In this document: in pieces, positions 15,752 through 22,707 of the stretch | Layout of the letters: every line of letters begins with the position of its first letter | Position numbering within the stretch: position 1 is the first letter of the stretch | NCBI GenBank assembly: GCA_002336465.1 | Contig: DDEP01000041.1 | Coordinates: 1-27,438, forward strand | DNA length: 27,438 bases | Source: Pedobacter sp. UBA1951 | GTDB taxonomy: Bacteria > Bacteroidota > Bacteroidia > Sphingobacteriales > Sphingobacteriaceae | Direction of reading: 5' to 3' | Position numbers and translations under genes: made by a program | Notes under the pieces: model-generated | What the model was told of the DNA's origin: nothing | What the model saw: only the letters and a program-made list of their open reading frames with translations | The model's database searches: none

Positions 15752-15799
15752 ATTCTAAAAATTAAAAACTTTAATGGCTAAATGGTTATTTTAGCTTAT

Positions 15800-17149
15800 A
15801 TGGCAAGAAAAGAAAATAAAGCTCAAACCGACAAAAAAATATTTGTTCTTGATACCTCTGTAATTTTATATGACCATAACGCAGCTCATAATTTTCAAGA
15901 ACACGATGTAGCCATACCCGCCTTGGTTCTCGAAGAGCTTGATAATTTTAAAAGTGGTAATGATACCAGAAATTTTGAAGCTCGTAATTTCATCAGAATC
16001 ATAGATCAAGCCTCAAAAAATCATCTTTTAAATAAATGGGTAACCTTAAATAAAAAGAGTGGAGGTAAGTTTAAGGTACTACTCAATGAAACACCTCAAA
16101 AAAACAATGCAGAACTGCTGTTTAGCCAAGATAAATTCGATAACAGGATATTAAATACCGCTCTAGCCTTAAAAGAAGAACATCCTAAACGTAAAGTAAT
16201 CTTAGTATCAAAAGACATTTGCCTACGATTAAAAGCCAAAGCTCTTGATTTACATGCAGAGGATTATGAAACAGGAAAAATTAAGAATGTAGAAGAACTC
16301 TATTCTGGCAAAACAGAAATTAAAAATACCGACACTCATATCCTTGATTATCTAAAGGCCGATACAATTATTGATGCCAGTCAGGCTAAATTGCCTTACA
16401 AATCAGGTAATCATTTCTATATTTTAAAGAACAAGCGCAGAGAACTCAATACATTTTACAATGCTACCCATAATACTTTAAGATGGGTTTCTTACAAAGA
16501 AATATTTAAAATAGCTCCCCGTAATGCAGAGCAGAGTTTTGCCATAGATGCATTATTAAATCCCGAAATTAAATTGGTTACCATACAGGGTAATGCAGGT
16601 ACAGGAAAAACACTTTTAGCACTTGCCAGTGCCTTAGAATTACGCAGAGAATACCGTCAGATTTACGTTACCCGACCCATTGTGCCCTTAAGCAATAAAG
16701 ATATAGGCTTTTTACCCGGCGATGTAAAATCTAAAGTAGATCCTTATATGGCCCCTATATGGGATAATCTTAAATTTATACGTGAGCAGTTCAATCAAGA
16801 TGAAAAAATGCAAAGTAAAATCGATGAACTGGTCAATACAGAAAAAATAGAGATTGCTCCCTTAGCATTTATAAGAGGCAGAACGTTAACCAAAATCTTC
16901 TTTATCATAGATGAGGCTCAGAATTTAACTCCACATGAAATCAAAACCATTATTAGCAGGGCAGGAGAACATACTAAAATTGTTTTTACAGGAGATATCT
17001 ACCAAATAGATACACCTTATCTTGATTCAGAAAGTAACGGTTTGTCTTATTTGATTGAAAATGCCAAGAATCATCCCCTTTATGCACATATAACTTTACA
17101 GAAAGGGGAAAGGAGCGAGTTGGCCAATTTAGCTAACGAGTTGCTCTAA
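15800..17149 (+). CDS. PIN-PhoH ATPase (YlaK-like PhoH family)
   Basis: Two domains are visible. The N-terminal PIN nuclease-like domain starts KKIFVLDTSVILYDHNA, whose aspartate is the first metal ligand, and continues with IPALVLEELDNFK and VILVSKDICLRLKA. The C-terminal PhoH ATPase domain has Walker A GNAGTGKT (about residues 264-271), the RPIVPLSNKDIGFLPGD block, Walker B FFIIDEAQ (about 367-374) and FTGDIYQID. PIN-PhoH proteins are thought to be RNA helicase-nucleases; substrates are not known for this one. The open frame starts at 15782, but the ATG at 15800 gives MARKENKAQTDKKIF, as in relatives, and is preferred. Its stop codon overlaps that of the convergent MFS gene. Confidence 0.9.
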   Translation: MARKENKAQTDKKIFVLDTSVILYDHNAAHNFQEHDVAIPALVLEELDNFKSGNDTRNFEARNFIRIIDQASKNHLLNKWVTLNKKSGGKFKVLLNETPQKNNAELLFSQDKFDNRILNTALALKEEHPKRKVILVSKDICLRLKAKALDLHAEDYETGKIKNVEELYSGKTEIKNTDTHILDYLKADTIIDASQAKLPYKSGNHFYILKNKRRELNTFYNATHNTLRWVSYKEIFKIAPRNAEQSFAIDALLNPEIKLVTIQGNAGTGKTLLALASALELRREYRQIYVTRPIVPLSNKDIGFLPGDVKSKVDPYMAPIWDNLKFIREQFNQDEKMQSKIDELVNTEKIEIAPLAFIRGRTLTKIFFIIDEAQNLTPHEIKTIISRAGEHTKIVFTGDIYQIDTPYLDSESNGLSYLIENAKNHPLYAHITLQKGERSELANLANELL

Positions 17150-18357
17150 TGATGTTTCCTGAGCGTAAAAATGGCAATAAACAAAGCAATAAGTGTTAAA
17201 AATGCACTGAGTATAAATGGTGCACCCGGAAAATAATACGCCGTATGATCTGCAATAAAATACGCAAATATATGGCTCATTAACCATGGACCAATAATTG
17301 CGGCCAGACTTTGCATAGCTGTAATTATTCCTTGTACTTCGCCTTGCGCATTATCTGCAACTTGATTAGATATGATGGTTTGCATAGCCGGACCTCCAAT
17401 ACCCGCCAAACAATAGGGAAAAATAAACAGCATCATCATTAAGCCATTTGGTGCAAAAGCAAAGCAAACAAAGCCAATAACATACAATATTAAGCTGTAT
17501 ATGATTGCCATCTTGTTCCCAATTTTAGGAATCAATACCCTGATCAGTCCACCTTGTACCAGTGCAATAGCCACGCCAACTACACCTAAAGAATAGCCGA
17601 TCATTTCAGAATCCCAGTTAAATTTTTCAATTACATAATAACCCCAATTAGATTGTACAGAGTGACTTGAGATATATAACAACAATAAAGCACCCACTAA
17701 GCCAATGATTGCAGGATATTTTGAAACATTTAATAATGAACCTAGCGGATTAGACCTTCTCCATGAAAAGGTACGTCTTTTTTCAGGTGCCAATGATTCT
17801 GGTAAGATAAAATAACCATATAGCCAATTTAAAAGGGCCAGAACAGCCGAAACCATAAAAGGAGCTCTCAGCCCCAAATTACTGAACCAGCCGCCAATAA
17901 CAGGGCCTATGATAAAACCTACACCAAAAGCAACGCCTACCATCCCAAAGTTCTGCGCTTTTTTTTCGGGTGTAGAAACATCTGCAATATAAGCCATGGC
18001 CGTAGTAAAGCTAGCACCAGTAATACCGGCTATAACCCTTCCAACAAACAACCATAAAATATTAGGTGCAAAAGAAAGGAAAATATAGTCTATGCCCAAC
18101 CCAAACAACGAAAGCAATAAAATAGGTCTCCGCCCAAAACGATCACTTAGACCGCCTATAATTGGAGAAAATAAGAACTGTGCAAGCGAATAAGCCACCA
18201 ATAAATAACCTCCGTACTCTGCAGCTACACTCAACCCTTTTCCGGTTAACTCTTCGATTAATTTAGGCATTACCGGTATAATGATACCAAAACCCGTAAA
18301 ATCAATCAGTAGCGTAATAAATATGAAAATGATTGCAGACGATTTTTTAGTTGACAT
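17146..18357 (-). CDS. TetA-like MFS exporter (drug:H+ antiporter 1 type)
   Basis: A 403-residue membrane protein with about 12 helices. It carries the antiporter signature GGLSDRFGRRP at 68-78, the helix-1 motif LIDFTGFGIIIPVMP, and the helix-4/5 region RVIAGITGASFTTAMAYIADVS. This is the TCR/Tet subgroup, whose members export tetracycline and other compounds by proton exchange; many relatives have no known drug. The gene lies 37 bases after nfi on the same strand, so it may be the third gene of the DUF763-nfi unit. Its end overlaps the convergent PhoH gene by four bases, leaving no room for a terminator between them. Resistance function cannot be inferred from sequence alone. Confidence 0.87.
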   Translation of the reverse strand: MSTKKSSAIIFIFITLLIDFTGFGIIIPVMPKLIEELTGKGLSVAAEYGGYLLVAYSLAQFLFSPIIGGLSDRFGRRPILLLSLFGLGIDYIFLSFAPNILWLFVGRVIAGITGASFTTAMAYIADVSTPEKKAQNFGMVGVAFGVGFIIGPVIGGWFSNLGLRAPFMVSAVLALLNWLYGYFILPESLAPEKRRTFSWRRSNPLGSLLNVSKYPAIIGLVGALLLLYISSHSVQSNWGYYVIEKFNWDSEMIGYSLGVVGVAIALVQGGLIRVLIPKIGNKMAIIYSLILYVIGFVCFAFAPNGLMMMLFIFPYCLAGIGGPAMQTIISNQVADNAQGEVQGIITAMQSLAAIIGPWLMSHIFAYFIADHTAYYFPGAPFILSAFLTLIALFIAIFTLRKHH

Positions 18358-18394
18358 AGCGTAAAAATAGTTTATTTCTTCAAAAAGAGAAGGG

Positions 18395-19105
18395 TTAAAA
18401 CAGTTCGGGATTTTGAGTTATTTTATGATAACCTTCTTGTAAGTGACCTGTCCTGAATTGGTTTACAATTTCATGAGCTACCCTTGTAGGTTCTGGAATA
18501 CGGTATTTACCTATACATTTACGGATAATGGTTAGCGCCTGCGATGTATTTAATCCGTAACCCGGCGAAATATATACCGGCTGGGTACGGTCTTTGGTAC
18601 GGAGCGCATAGCCTAAAACTTCATGATGTGCATATATGGGGCTTTCTGAATACTTCTCAAGGCGGGGTTCTTCATATTTTCCAAAAAGTGAATTTTTAGC
18701 ACAGCCAAGCGTTAAGTGCTGAGTAAGTACACCAAAATGAGAAGCAATTCCCATTTTTCGTGGATGCAAAATACCTTGCCCGTCTAAAACCAATACATCT
18801 GGCTTATTGGGAATCATATCCCATGCTTTTAGTAGACTGGGTACTTCTCTAAAACCTAAAAAGCCCGGGATATAAGGGAAATCACTACTTCCATGAGCCA
18901 ATGCGTAGCTCTGTAAAGTCATATTTGGAAGGCTCAATATAACAATAGCTGCAAAAAACTGATTGCTGCCTTTGTTAAAAGAAATATCTGCACCACCAAT
19001 GGTATTAAAATCCACATCTCCTGCAAGATCAAAACGCAATTTCGCCCTCAGCTCATCTTGTATAGCTGTTGCTTGTGTTAATGTAAGGTTATCATAGCTG
19101 ATCAT
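18395..19105 (-). CDS. nfi: Endonuclease V (deoxyinosine 3' endonuclease)
   Basis: Endonuclease V nicks DNA one phosphodiester 3' of deoxyinosine and starts repair of deaminated adenine. The 236-residue protein has the metal-binding residues in the expected places: Asp40 in GGADISF, Glu87 in YIPGFLGFRE, Asp108 in LVLDGQG and His114 in ILHPRKMG. The YIPG wedge loop is at 78-81. PVYISPGYGLNTSQAL is the conserved C-terminal block. The fold is complete and of normal length. Its ATG overlaps the stop codon of the DUF763 gene as ATGA (19105-19102), so the two are translationally coupled, and the TetA-like gene follows after 37 bases. Confidence 0.95.
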   Translation of the reverse strand: MISYDNLTLTQATAIQDELRAKLRFDLAGDVDFNTIGGADISFNKGSNQFFAAIVILSLPNMTLQSYALAHGSSDFPYIPGFLGFREVPSLLKAWDMIPNKPDVLVLDGQGILHPRKMGIASHFGVLTQHLTLGCAKNSLFGKYEEPRLEKYSESPIYAHHEVLGYALRTKDRTQPVYISPGYGLNTSQALTIIRKCIGKYRIPEPTRVAHEIVNQFRTGHLQEGYHKITQNPELF

Positions 19106-20316
19106 TGAAATAAATCTAATTGGGTGTTTTGAGGAGGTTTAGCCTTTCCAAATACCGTTCTGCCACCATATTTCCATGAATTAGTTCGCTCATGTTCAAT
19201 CAATTCGTTAAAGTTTCCATTAGGTACAAAATCTTCTGCCAATCTAGCTGTTACTTTAGAGAGCGATTTTATGGCCTGTATTTTATCATTCTGTCCCAAC
19301 TTAGATTTTTGTATAGCTTGTTGTAAAGTGTCAATCGTTTCATCATACACTTTAGTTGGAACAGGGAAGGGGTGACCATCTTTTCCGCCATGAGCGAAAG
19401 AAAAACGAGCAGGATCTTTAAATTGCGAGGGTTGCCCATAAATCACTTCGCTTACCAAAGCTAAAGACTGGAGCGTTCTTGGTCCTAAGCCCTCGAGTAA
19501 CAATAATTCTTCAAAATTGTTCACATTATTTTCCTGCGCTAACCATAAAACTGCGCCTAAACGTTTCATATCTACATCTTTTGCTTTTACATCATGGTGC
19601 CTAGGCATAACCAAATGCTTTATCTTAGAAATTTCAGACAGCATTTTATCAGGATTCTCTGAAGCAACCTCCATCATGGCTGCTTTTAATGGCTGAGCCA
19701 TCTTATCGGTAAGATTAAGGATACTACCCTGATTTTCTCCATAAATGCTTGTGTGGGGTTCTTCAGTAAATGATTTTACAGAAGGGGAGTGCCAGTGGTA
19801 ACGACGAGCGGTAGAACTACTATTGCTCATACCTTGCTGTATAACCGTCCACTGACCTTCATTACTTATAATAAAATGATGTTGATACAACTGAAATCCA
19901 TCTTGTATAGCCGTGTTATCAACTTTTGCGCTCAGTTTACTGCTTCTAACCAAATCTTGAGCCGCTAAACCATTAAGCTCAGCAAATCGCAGCACTTCAT
20001 TGGGTGTATTTCTTGATTGTTTACCCTTGCCACCGCAAATAAAAATACCAAATTCTTTAGTAAACGGATTGATACTCTTTTTTAAAGCACCCATTACCGA
20101 AGTGGTAATGCCCGAAGAATGCCAATCCATGCCCATTACTGCTCCTAAGCTTTGAAACCAAAAAGGATCGCTCAACTTAGATAATAAAGTGTTTTTACCT
20201 TGATCAGCGAGGATTTCTTCTACAATAGCTTTTCCTAATTTAGCCATGCGTTCTGCTAACCAAAGCGGAACATGGCCATAATGTAAAGGTAAATCTGCAC
20301 TGCCTGATCTTTTCAT
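19102..20316 (-). CDS. DUF763 protein with C-terminal sliding-clamp motif
   Basis: A 404-residue protein of the DUF763 family, whose function is unknown. The hallmark N-terminus MKRSGSADLPLHYGHVPLWL and PFWFQSLGAVMGMDWHSSGI, GIFICGGKGKQSR and MPRHHDVKAKDV are all present. Residues 269-294 (EELLLLEGLGPRTLQSLALV) read as a helix-hairpin-helix-like DNA-binding segment. The last residues are TQLDLFQ: QLDLF fits the bacterial beta-clamp-binding pentapeptide QL(S/D)LF exactly and sits at the extreme C-terminus, where such tails usually lie. GGKGK may bind phosphate. The gene leads an operon with nfi (ATGA overlap), so a role in DNA replication or repair is inferred. Its promoter overlaps a perfect inverted repeat. 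No catalytic residues can be named. Confidence 0.9.
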   Translation of the reverse strand: MKRSGSADLPLHYGHVPLWLAERMAKLGKAIVEEILADQGKNTLLSKLSDPFWFQSLGAVMGMDWHSSGITTSVMGALKKSINPFTKEFGIFICGGKGKQSRNTPNEVLRFAELNGLAAQDLVRSSKLSAKVDNTAIQDGFQLYQHHFIISNEGQWTVIQQGMSNSSSTARRYHWHSPSVKSFTEEPHTSIYGENQGSILNLTDKMAQPLKAAMMEVASENPDKMLSEISKIKHLVMPRHHDVKAKDVDMKRLGAVLWLAQENNVNNFEELLLLEGLGPRTLQSLALVSEVIYGQPSQFKDPARFSFAHGGKDGHPFPVPTKVYDETIDTLQQAIQKSKLGQNDKIQAIKSLSKVTARLAEDFVPNGNFNELIEHERTNSWKYGGRTVFGKAKPPQNTQLDLFQ

Positions 20317-20343
20317 AAATTACTAACAAATTTAGTAATTTAT
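20315..20343. promoter_or_regulatory. Perfect 12-bp inverted repeat (putative operator) at the DUF763 start
   Basis: ATAAATTACTAA (20315-20326), five bases, then TTAGTAATTTAT (20332-20343). The arms are exact complements and contain TACT/AGTA half-sites. The repeat is centred on the promoter's -7 box and its left end touches the start codon, so a bound dimer would block RNA polymerase. Read as RNA it could also hide the start codon. Confidence 0.65.
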
Positions 20344-20357
20344 AATCAAACATCAAA
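20327..20357 (-). promoter_or_regulatory. Promoter of the DUF763-nfi operon
   Basis: On the minus strand, TTTG at 20357-20354 is followed by exactly 19 bases and TAAATTTG at 20334-20327. This is a full match to the Bacteroidota consensus TTTG-N19-21-TAnnTTTG. The -7 box ends ten bases before the ATG, so the mRNA would have almost no leader. Confidence 0.75.
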
Positions 20358-20369
20358 TTAAAAGATATA

Positions 20370-20401
20370 AAGCAGACTCATTTTATCCAAACGGTCTGCT
20401 T
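20370..20401 (-). terminator. Hairpin terminator after the serine hydrolase remnant
   Basis: AAGCAGAC (20370-20377) pairs with GTCTGCTT (20394-20401). On the minus strand the stem is followed by T-rich sequence. It lies just after the stop codon of the remnant at 20415 and insulates the DUF763 promoter from it. Confidence 0.55.
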
Positions 20402-20414
20402 AAATAATCGTCTT

Positions 20415-20600
20415 TTAGTTAACTCTTTTCAAGTTTAAATCTTGGAAATCAAAGCTGAAATCAATACCCGGTGAAATTCCCTTCATTTTTATAGATTGTG
20501 CTTTTCCTGTTTCATCTACAGAAAATATAGCAAATGCATCACAATCCATATCCCGGTATGCCCATTTAATGGCAAACGTATTGTTATCATAAAAATACAT
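20415..20600 (-). pseudogene. Remnant of a serine hydrolase gene (C-terminal DUF3471-like tail)
   Basis: The 61-codon frame begins MYFYDNNTFAIKWAYRDMDC and ends DFSFDFQDLNLKRVN. It resembles the last 60 or so residues of Bacteroidota class-C beta-lactamase-like serine hydrolases with a DUF3471-type C-terminal domain (pattern DAFAIFS...GKAQSIKMKGISP...DFSFDFQDL). No Ser-x-x-Lys or Tyr-x-Asn catalytic part is present. A stop codon lies four codons upstream of the first ATG and the DNA beyond is non-coding and AT-rich. It is therefore most likely the surviving 3' end of a deleted gene, although a free-standing small protein cannot be excluded. The recognition is from memory of the family, without a search. 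Confidence 0.6.
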
Positions 20601-20777
20601 TAATAGCCCTCAATATATTGTTTCAATATCTCATTTGTGGGTGTATAAAATTGAATTTGCAACATCATAAGTAAATCAAGTATAAAAATATCGTTCTTAA
20701 TGGATTAAATATTATTTTTAATAATTTAATTAAAAGCAATAGAGAAAGCGAAGGGATTAAAAATCGAGATAAAAAAT

Positions 20778-21377
20778 ATGAGAGAGCTCATTGACAATAT
20801 AAAGAAAATCGAACACGGTTTCAAACATATTGTTGAAGCGGGCGACATCATTTTGGCAGACACAGCACAAAAACATTTTGACCTTGCGACAATTTTTTTA
20901 AATGACGAGGCTTATCAAGTTAGAATGTTGGCCACTTATCTTTTAGGACAACTTTCAACCGACAATCCCAATGCGCTCAAGCTTCTTGAAACAAAAGTTG
21001 CAAAAGACAAAAACTGGCGGGTGCAGGAAATGTTAGCAAAAGCATTTGATCACTATTGCAAGACAATCGGCTATGAAGAAACATTGCCGACAATTAAAAA
21101 GTGGCTGACAGACAAGAATCCTAATGTAAAAAGAGCGGTTATTGAAGGATTACGCATCTGGACAAGTCGTCCTTACTTTAAAGACAATCCGGTAATAGCA
21201 ATACAACTCATTAGTGAACACAAATCAGACGAAAGTGAATACTTAAGAAAATCGGTTGGTAACGCATTACGGGACATAGGTAAAAAGCATACGGACAAAG
21301 TGCTTGATGAAATCGCAAAGTGGGACTTAACAAATAAAAAGACTGCGTTTACCTATAAATTGGCAAAAGGGAAATAA
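20778..21377 (+). CDS. HEAT-repeat DNA alkylation repair-like protein (AlkC/AlkD type)
   Basis: A 199-residue, all-helical protein. NPNVKRAVIEGLRIWTSRP and SEYLRKSVGNALRDIGKKH are the recurring HEAT-like blocks of AlkC/AlkD-type DNA glycosylase-like proteins, which remove N3- and N7-alkylated bases; the second block closely resembles the conserved VRRSVxNxLxDIxKxHP of that family. Membership is fairly clear but catalytic activity is not proven, since many relatives lack it. Codon use is unlike its neighbours: 13 of 15 aspartate codons are GAC, against about 6 of 29 in mqnE. With the truncated gene next to it and the AT-rich leader, this suggests recent acquisition. The start ATG at 20778 gives MRELIDNIKKIE. 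No promoter consensus is seen. Confidence 0.75.
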   Translation: MRELIDNIKKIEHGFKHIVEAGDIILADTAQKHFDLATIFLNDEAYQVRMLATYLLGQLSTDNPNALKLLETKVAKDKNWRVQEMLAKAFDHYCKTIGYEETLPTIKKWLTDKNPNVKRAVIEGLRIWTSRPYFKDNPVIAIQLISEHKSDESEYLRKSVGNALRDIGKKHTDKVLDEIAKWDLTNKKTAFTYKLAKGK

Positions 21378-21499
21378 TCCCGGTAAATTTAGTTTAAAAT
21401 CGTTTTGTTATTTTGTATTATAATTCACATTATGTTAAGTTTATAGATTCCTATCCCCTTAGGACAGTAATGTAAATTAGATTTTTAAATAATTGATTT

Positions 21500-22636
21500 C
21501 TAAAACTCGTTAAGTTTACGTTTGAGCTCCTGCACTCGGTCAAGGCGATTTTTACGTGTATAAATATCAATCAATAATTTGACAACGTTCCTGTTATTCT
21601 GATTGATTTCATAAGCTCTGAGCAAAGTAAATTCTGCACGATTGGTAAAAGAATTATACTTAGCTATATTTTTATCGTTTAGACTATTATTAGCTTCACT
21701 TAAAAAAACCAAGGCTAATTGATACAATGAATCGAAATAATTCTGATCTAAATTAATGGCTTTTTTGTAAGAAGTTTCTGCGTTTGACAGGTTGCTTTGT
21801 TTGTATTGTTGCAGATATCCATATAAAAAAAGTAACAACTTATTCTGATTATCTTGACTTAATGAACTTTCAATTCTTTTTAAGGCTTTATCGTATTTCT
21901 CATTGTCTAGCAACAAGTTAATATAGTCGTTATTCAATGATACATGATAAGGATTGAGTTGTAAACCTTCTTCTAGAGTTTTAATTGCCAATTCATTATC
22001 AAATTTTGAAGTATAGATTGCGGCTATATTCTGGAAAACATTCGGGTTTTTAATACCAGCTTCTTTAGCTCTTAGCAAAAAAGCCAAAGCATCATTATAT
22101 TGCTGTATGTTTTGTGCACAAATTGCAGTATTTACAGCCAATAAGGTATCTTTAGGGTAACGATCGCTCACATCTTTTAACAAGGCATAGGCATTTAAAA
22201 AATCATTGTTTTTGAAAGCTTCTGTACCCAGACTCTGCTTTTTAGCAATGATATTTTTTTCGGTAGCACCTATCAGCTCGTGATTAGATTGGAATTTATC
22301 TAATTCTTTGGCTTTTGCTACGGCCTCTACTGCCAAAGAAAAGTTTTTTTCGGCACTTTGTTCATTTTCATCTACCAGTGCCACATAAGATGTAAGGTAT
22401 GCTTTTATAGCCCAGGTTTCTGGCCAGTTTTTGGTTTTCTTATCCTTTTGAGCACTTTCAATGGCCTTAAGCCCCTCTCCTATAATCGTAAACTGTTTTT
22501 TCTGGTCTTCTTTATTACTGATACTGGTCTGTAATTTACCAACGCTATTATTAGCTATTTTTACCTGTGAGCCTTGCGCTTTCGCAGCATTACAATACAA
22601 AACTGATAATATGAAAAGAAGATATATCTTACGCAT
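21500..22636 (-). CDS. Exported TPR protein (paralogue of the next gene)
   Basis: The protein starts MRKIYLLFILSVLYCNAAKAQG, a type I signal peptide with cleavage probably after KAQ. The rest, about 360 residues, is a chain of tetratricopeptide-like helix pairs, for example NAYALLKDVSDRYPKDTLLA, AIKTLEEGLQLNPYHVSL and AETSYKKAINLDQNYFDSL. Such repeats are protein-binding scaffolds; its partner is unknown. An earlier in-frame start at 22672 would lie inside the terminator hairpin at 22654-22687, so the ATG at 22636 is chosen. The opening region (QKDKKTKNWPETWAIKAYL, VAKAKELDK) matches the protein encoded at 22708-23790, indicating tandem duplication. It is the last gene of the gyrA group but lies beyond a strong terminator. 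Confidence 0.82.
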   Translation of the reverse strand: MRKIYLLFILSVLYCNAAKAQGSQVKIANNSVGKLQTSISNKEDQKKQFTIIGEGLKAIESAQKDKKTKNWPETWAIKAYLTSYVALVDENEQSAEKNFSLAVEAVAKAKELDKFQSNHELIGATEKNIIAKKQSLGTEAFKNNDFLNAYALLKDVSDRYPKDTLLAVNTAICAQNIQQYNDALAFLLRAKEAGIKNPNVFQNIAAIYTSKFDNELAIKTLEEGLQLNPYHVSLNNDYINLLLDNEKYDKALKRIESSLSQDNQNKLLLFLYGYLQQYKQSNLSNAETSYKKAINLDQNYFDSLYQLALVFLSEANNSLNDKNIAKYNSFTNRAEFTLLRAYEINQNNRNVVKLLIDIYTRKNRLDRVQELKRKLNEF

Positions 22637-22653
22637 CTTTACAAAGAAAATAA

Positions 22654-22687
22654 AAAAGGACGATAAACTCAAGTTTATCGTCCTTTT
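22654..22687. terminator. Perfect 16-bp terminator between the two TPR genes
   Basis: AAAAGGACGATAAACT (22654-22669) is exactly complementary to AGTTTATCGTCCTTTT (22672-22687). It sits 20 bases after the stop of the gyrA-linked TPR gene and just before the start of its paralogue. With A and T flanks it could act in both directions. Confidence 0.9.
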
Positions 22688-22707
22688 GACTTATTGTTAA
22701 ATAGCAA

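Larger units (their letters stand above)
15024..15799. other. 776-bp intergenic region with hairpins and two promoter-like motifs
   Basis: No ORF of credible length occurs on either strand. The left part (15030-15290) is AT-rich with a hairpin: ATAAACCA (15230-15237) pairs with TGGTTTAT (15246-15253), extended by AACAT and ATGTT outside. The right part (15296-15751) begins with a promoter-like motif, contains two nested hairpins and ends in a strong terminator. The tRNA, RNase P, tmRNA, SRP and 16S/23S signature sequences were looked for by eye and not found. Confidence 0.6.

Noticed and set aside
15030..15780. Known housekeeping RNA (RNase P, tmRNA, SRP RNA, 6S) in the long gap
   Set aside because: The characteristic conserved stretches of the first three were not found by eye, and 6S cannot be judged without a structure search.
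17146..18357. Calling the MFS exporter a tetracycline resistance gene
   Set aside because: Signature motifs only place it in the TetA-like subgroup; most such chromosomal genes in Bacteroidota do not confer resistance.
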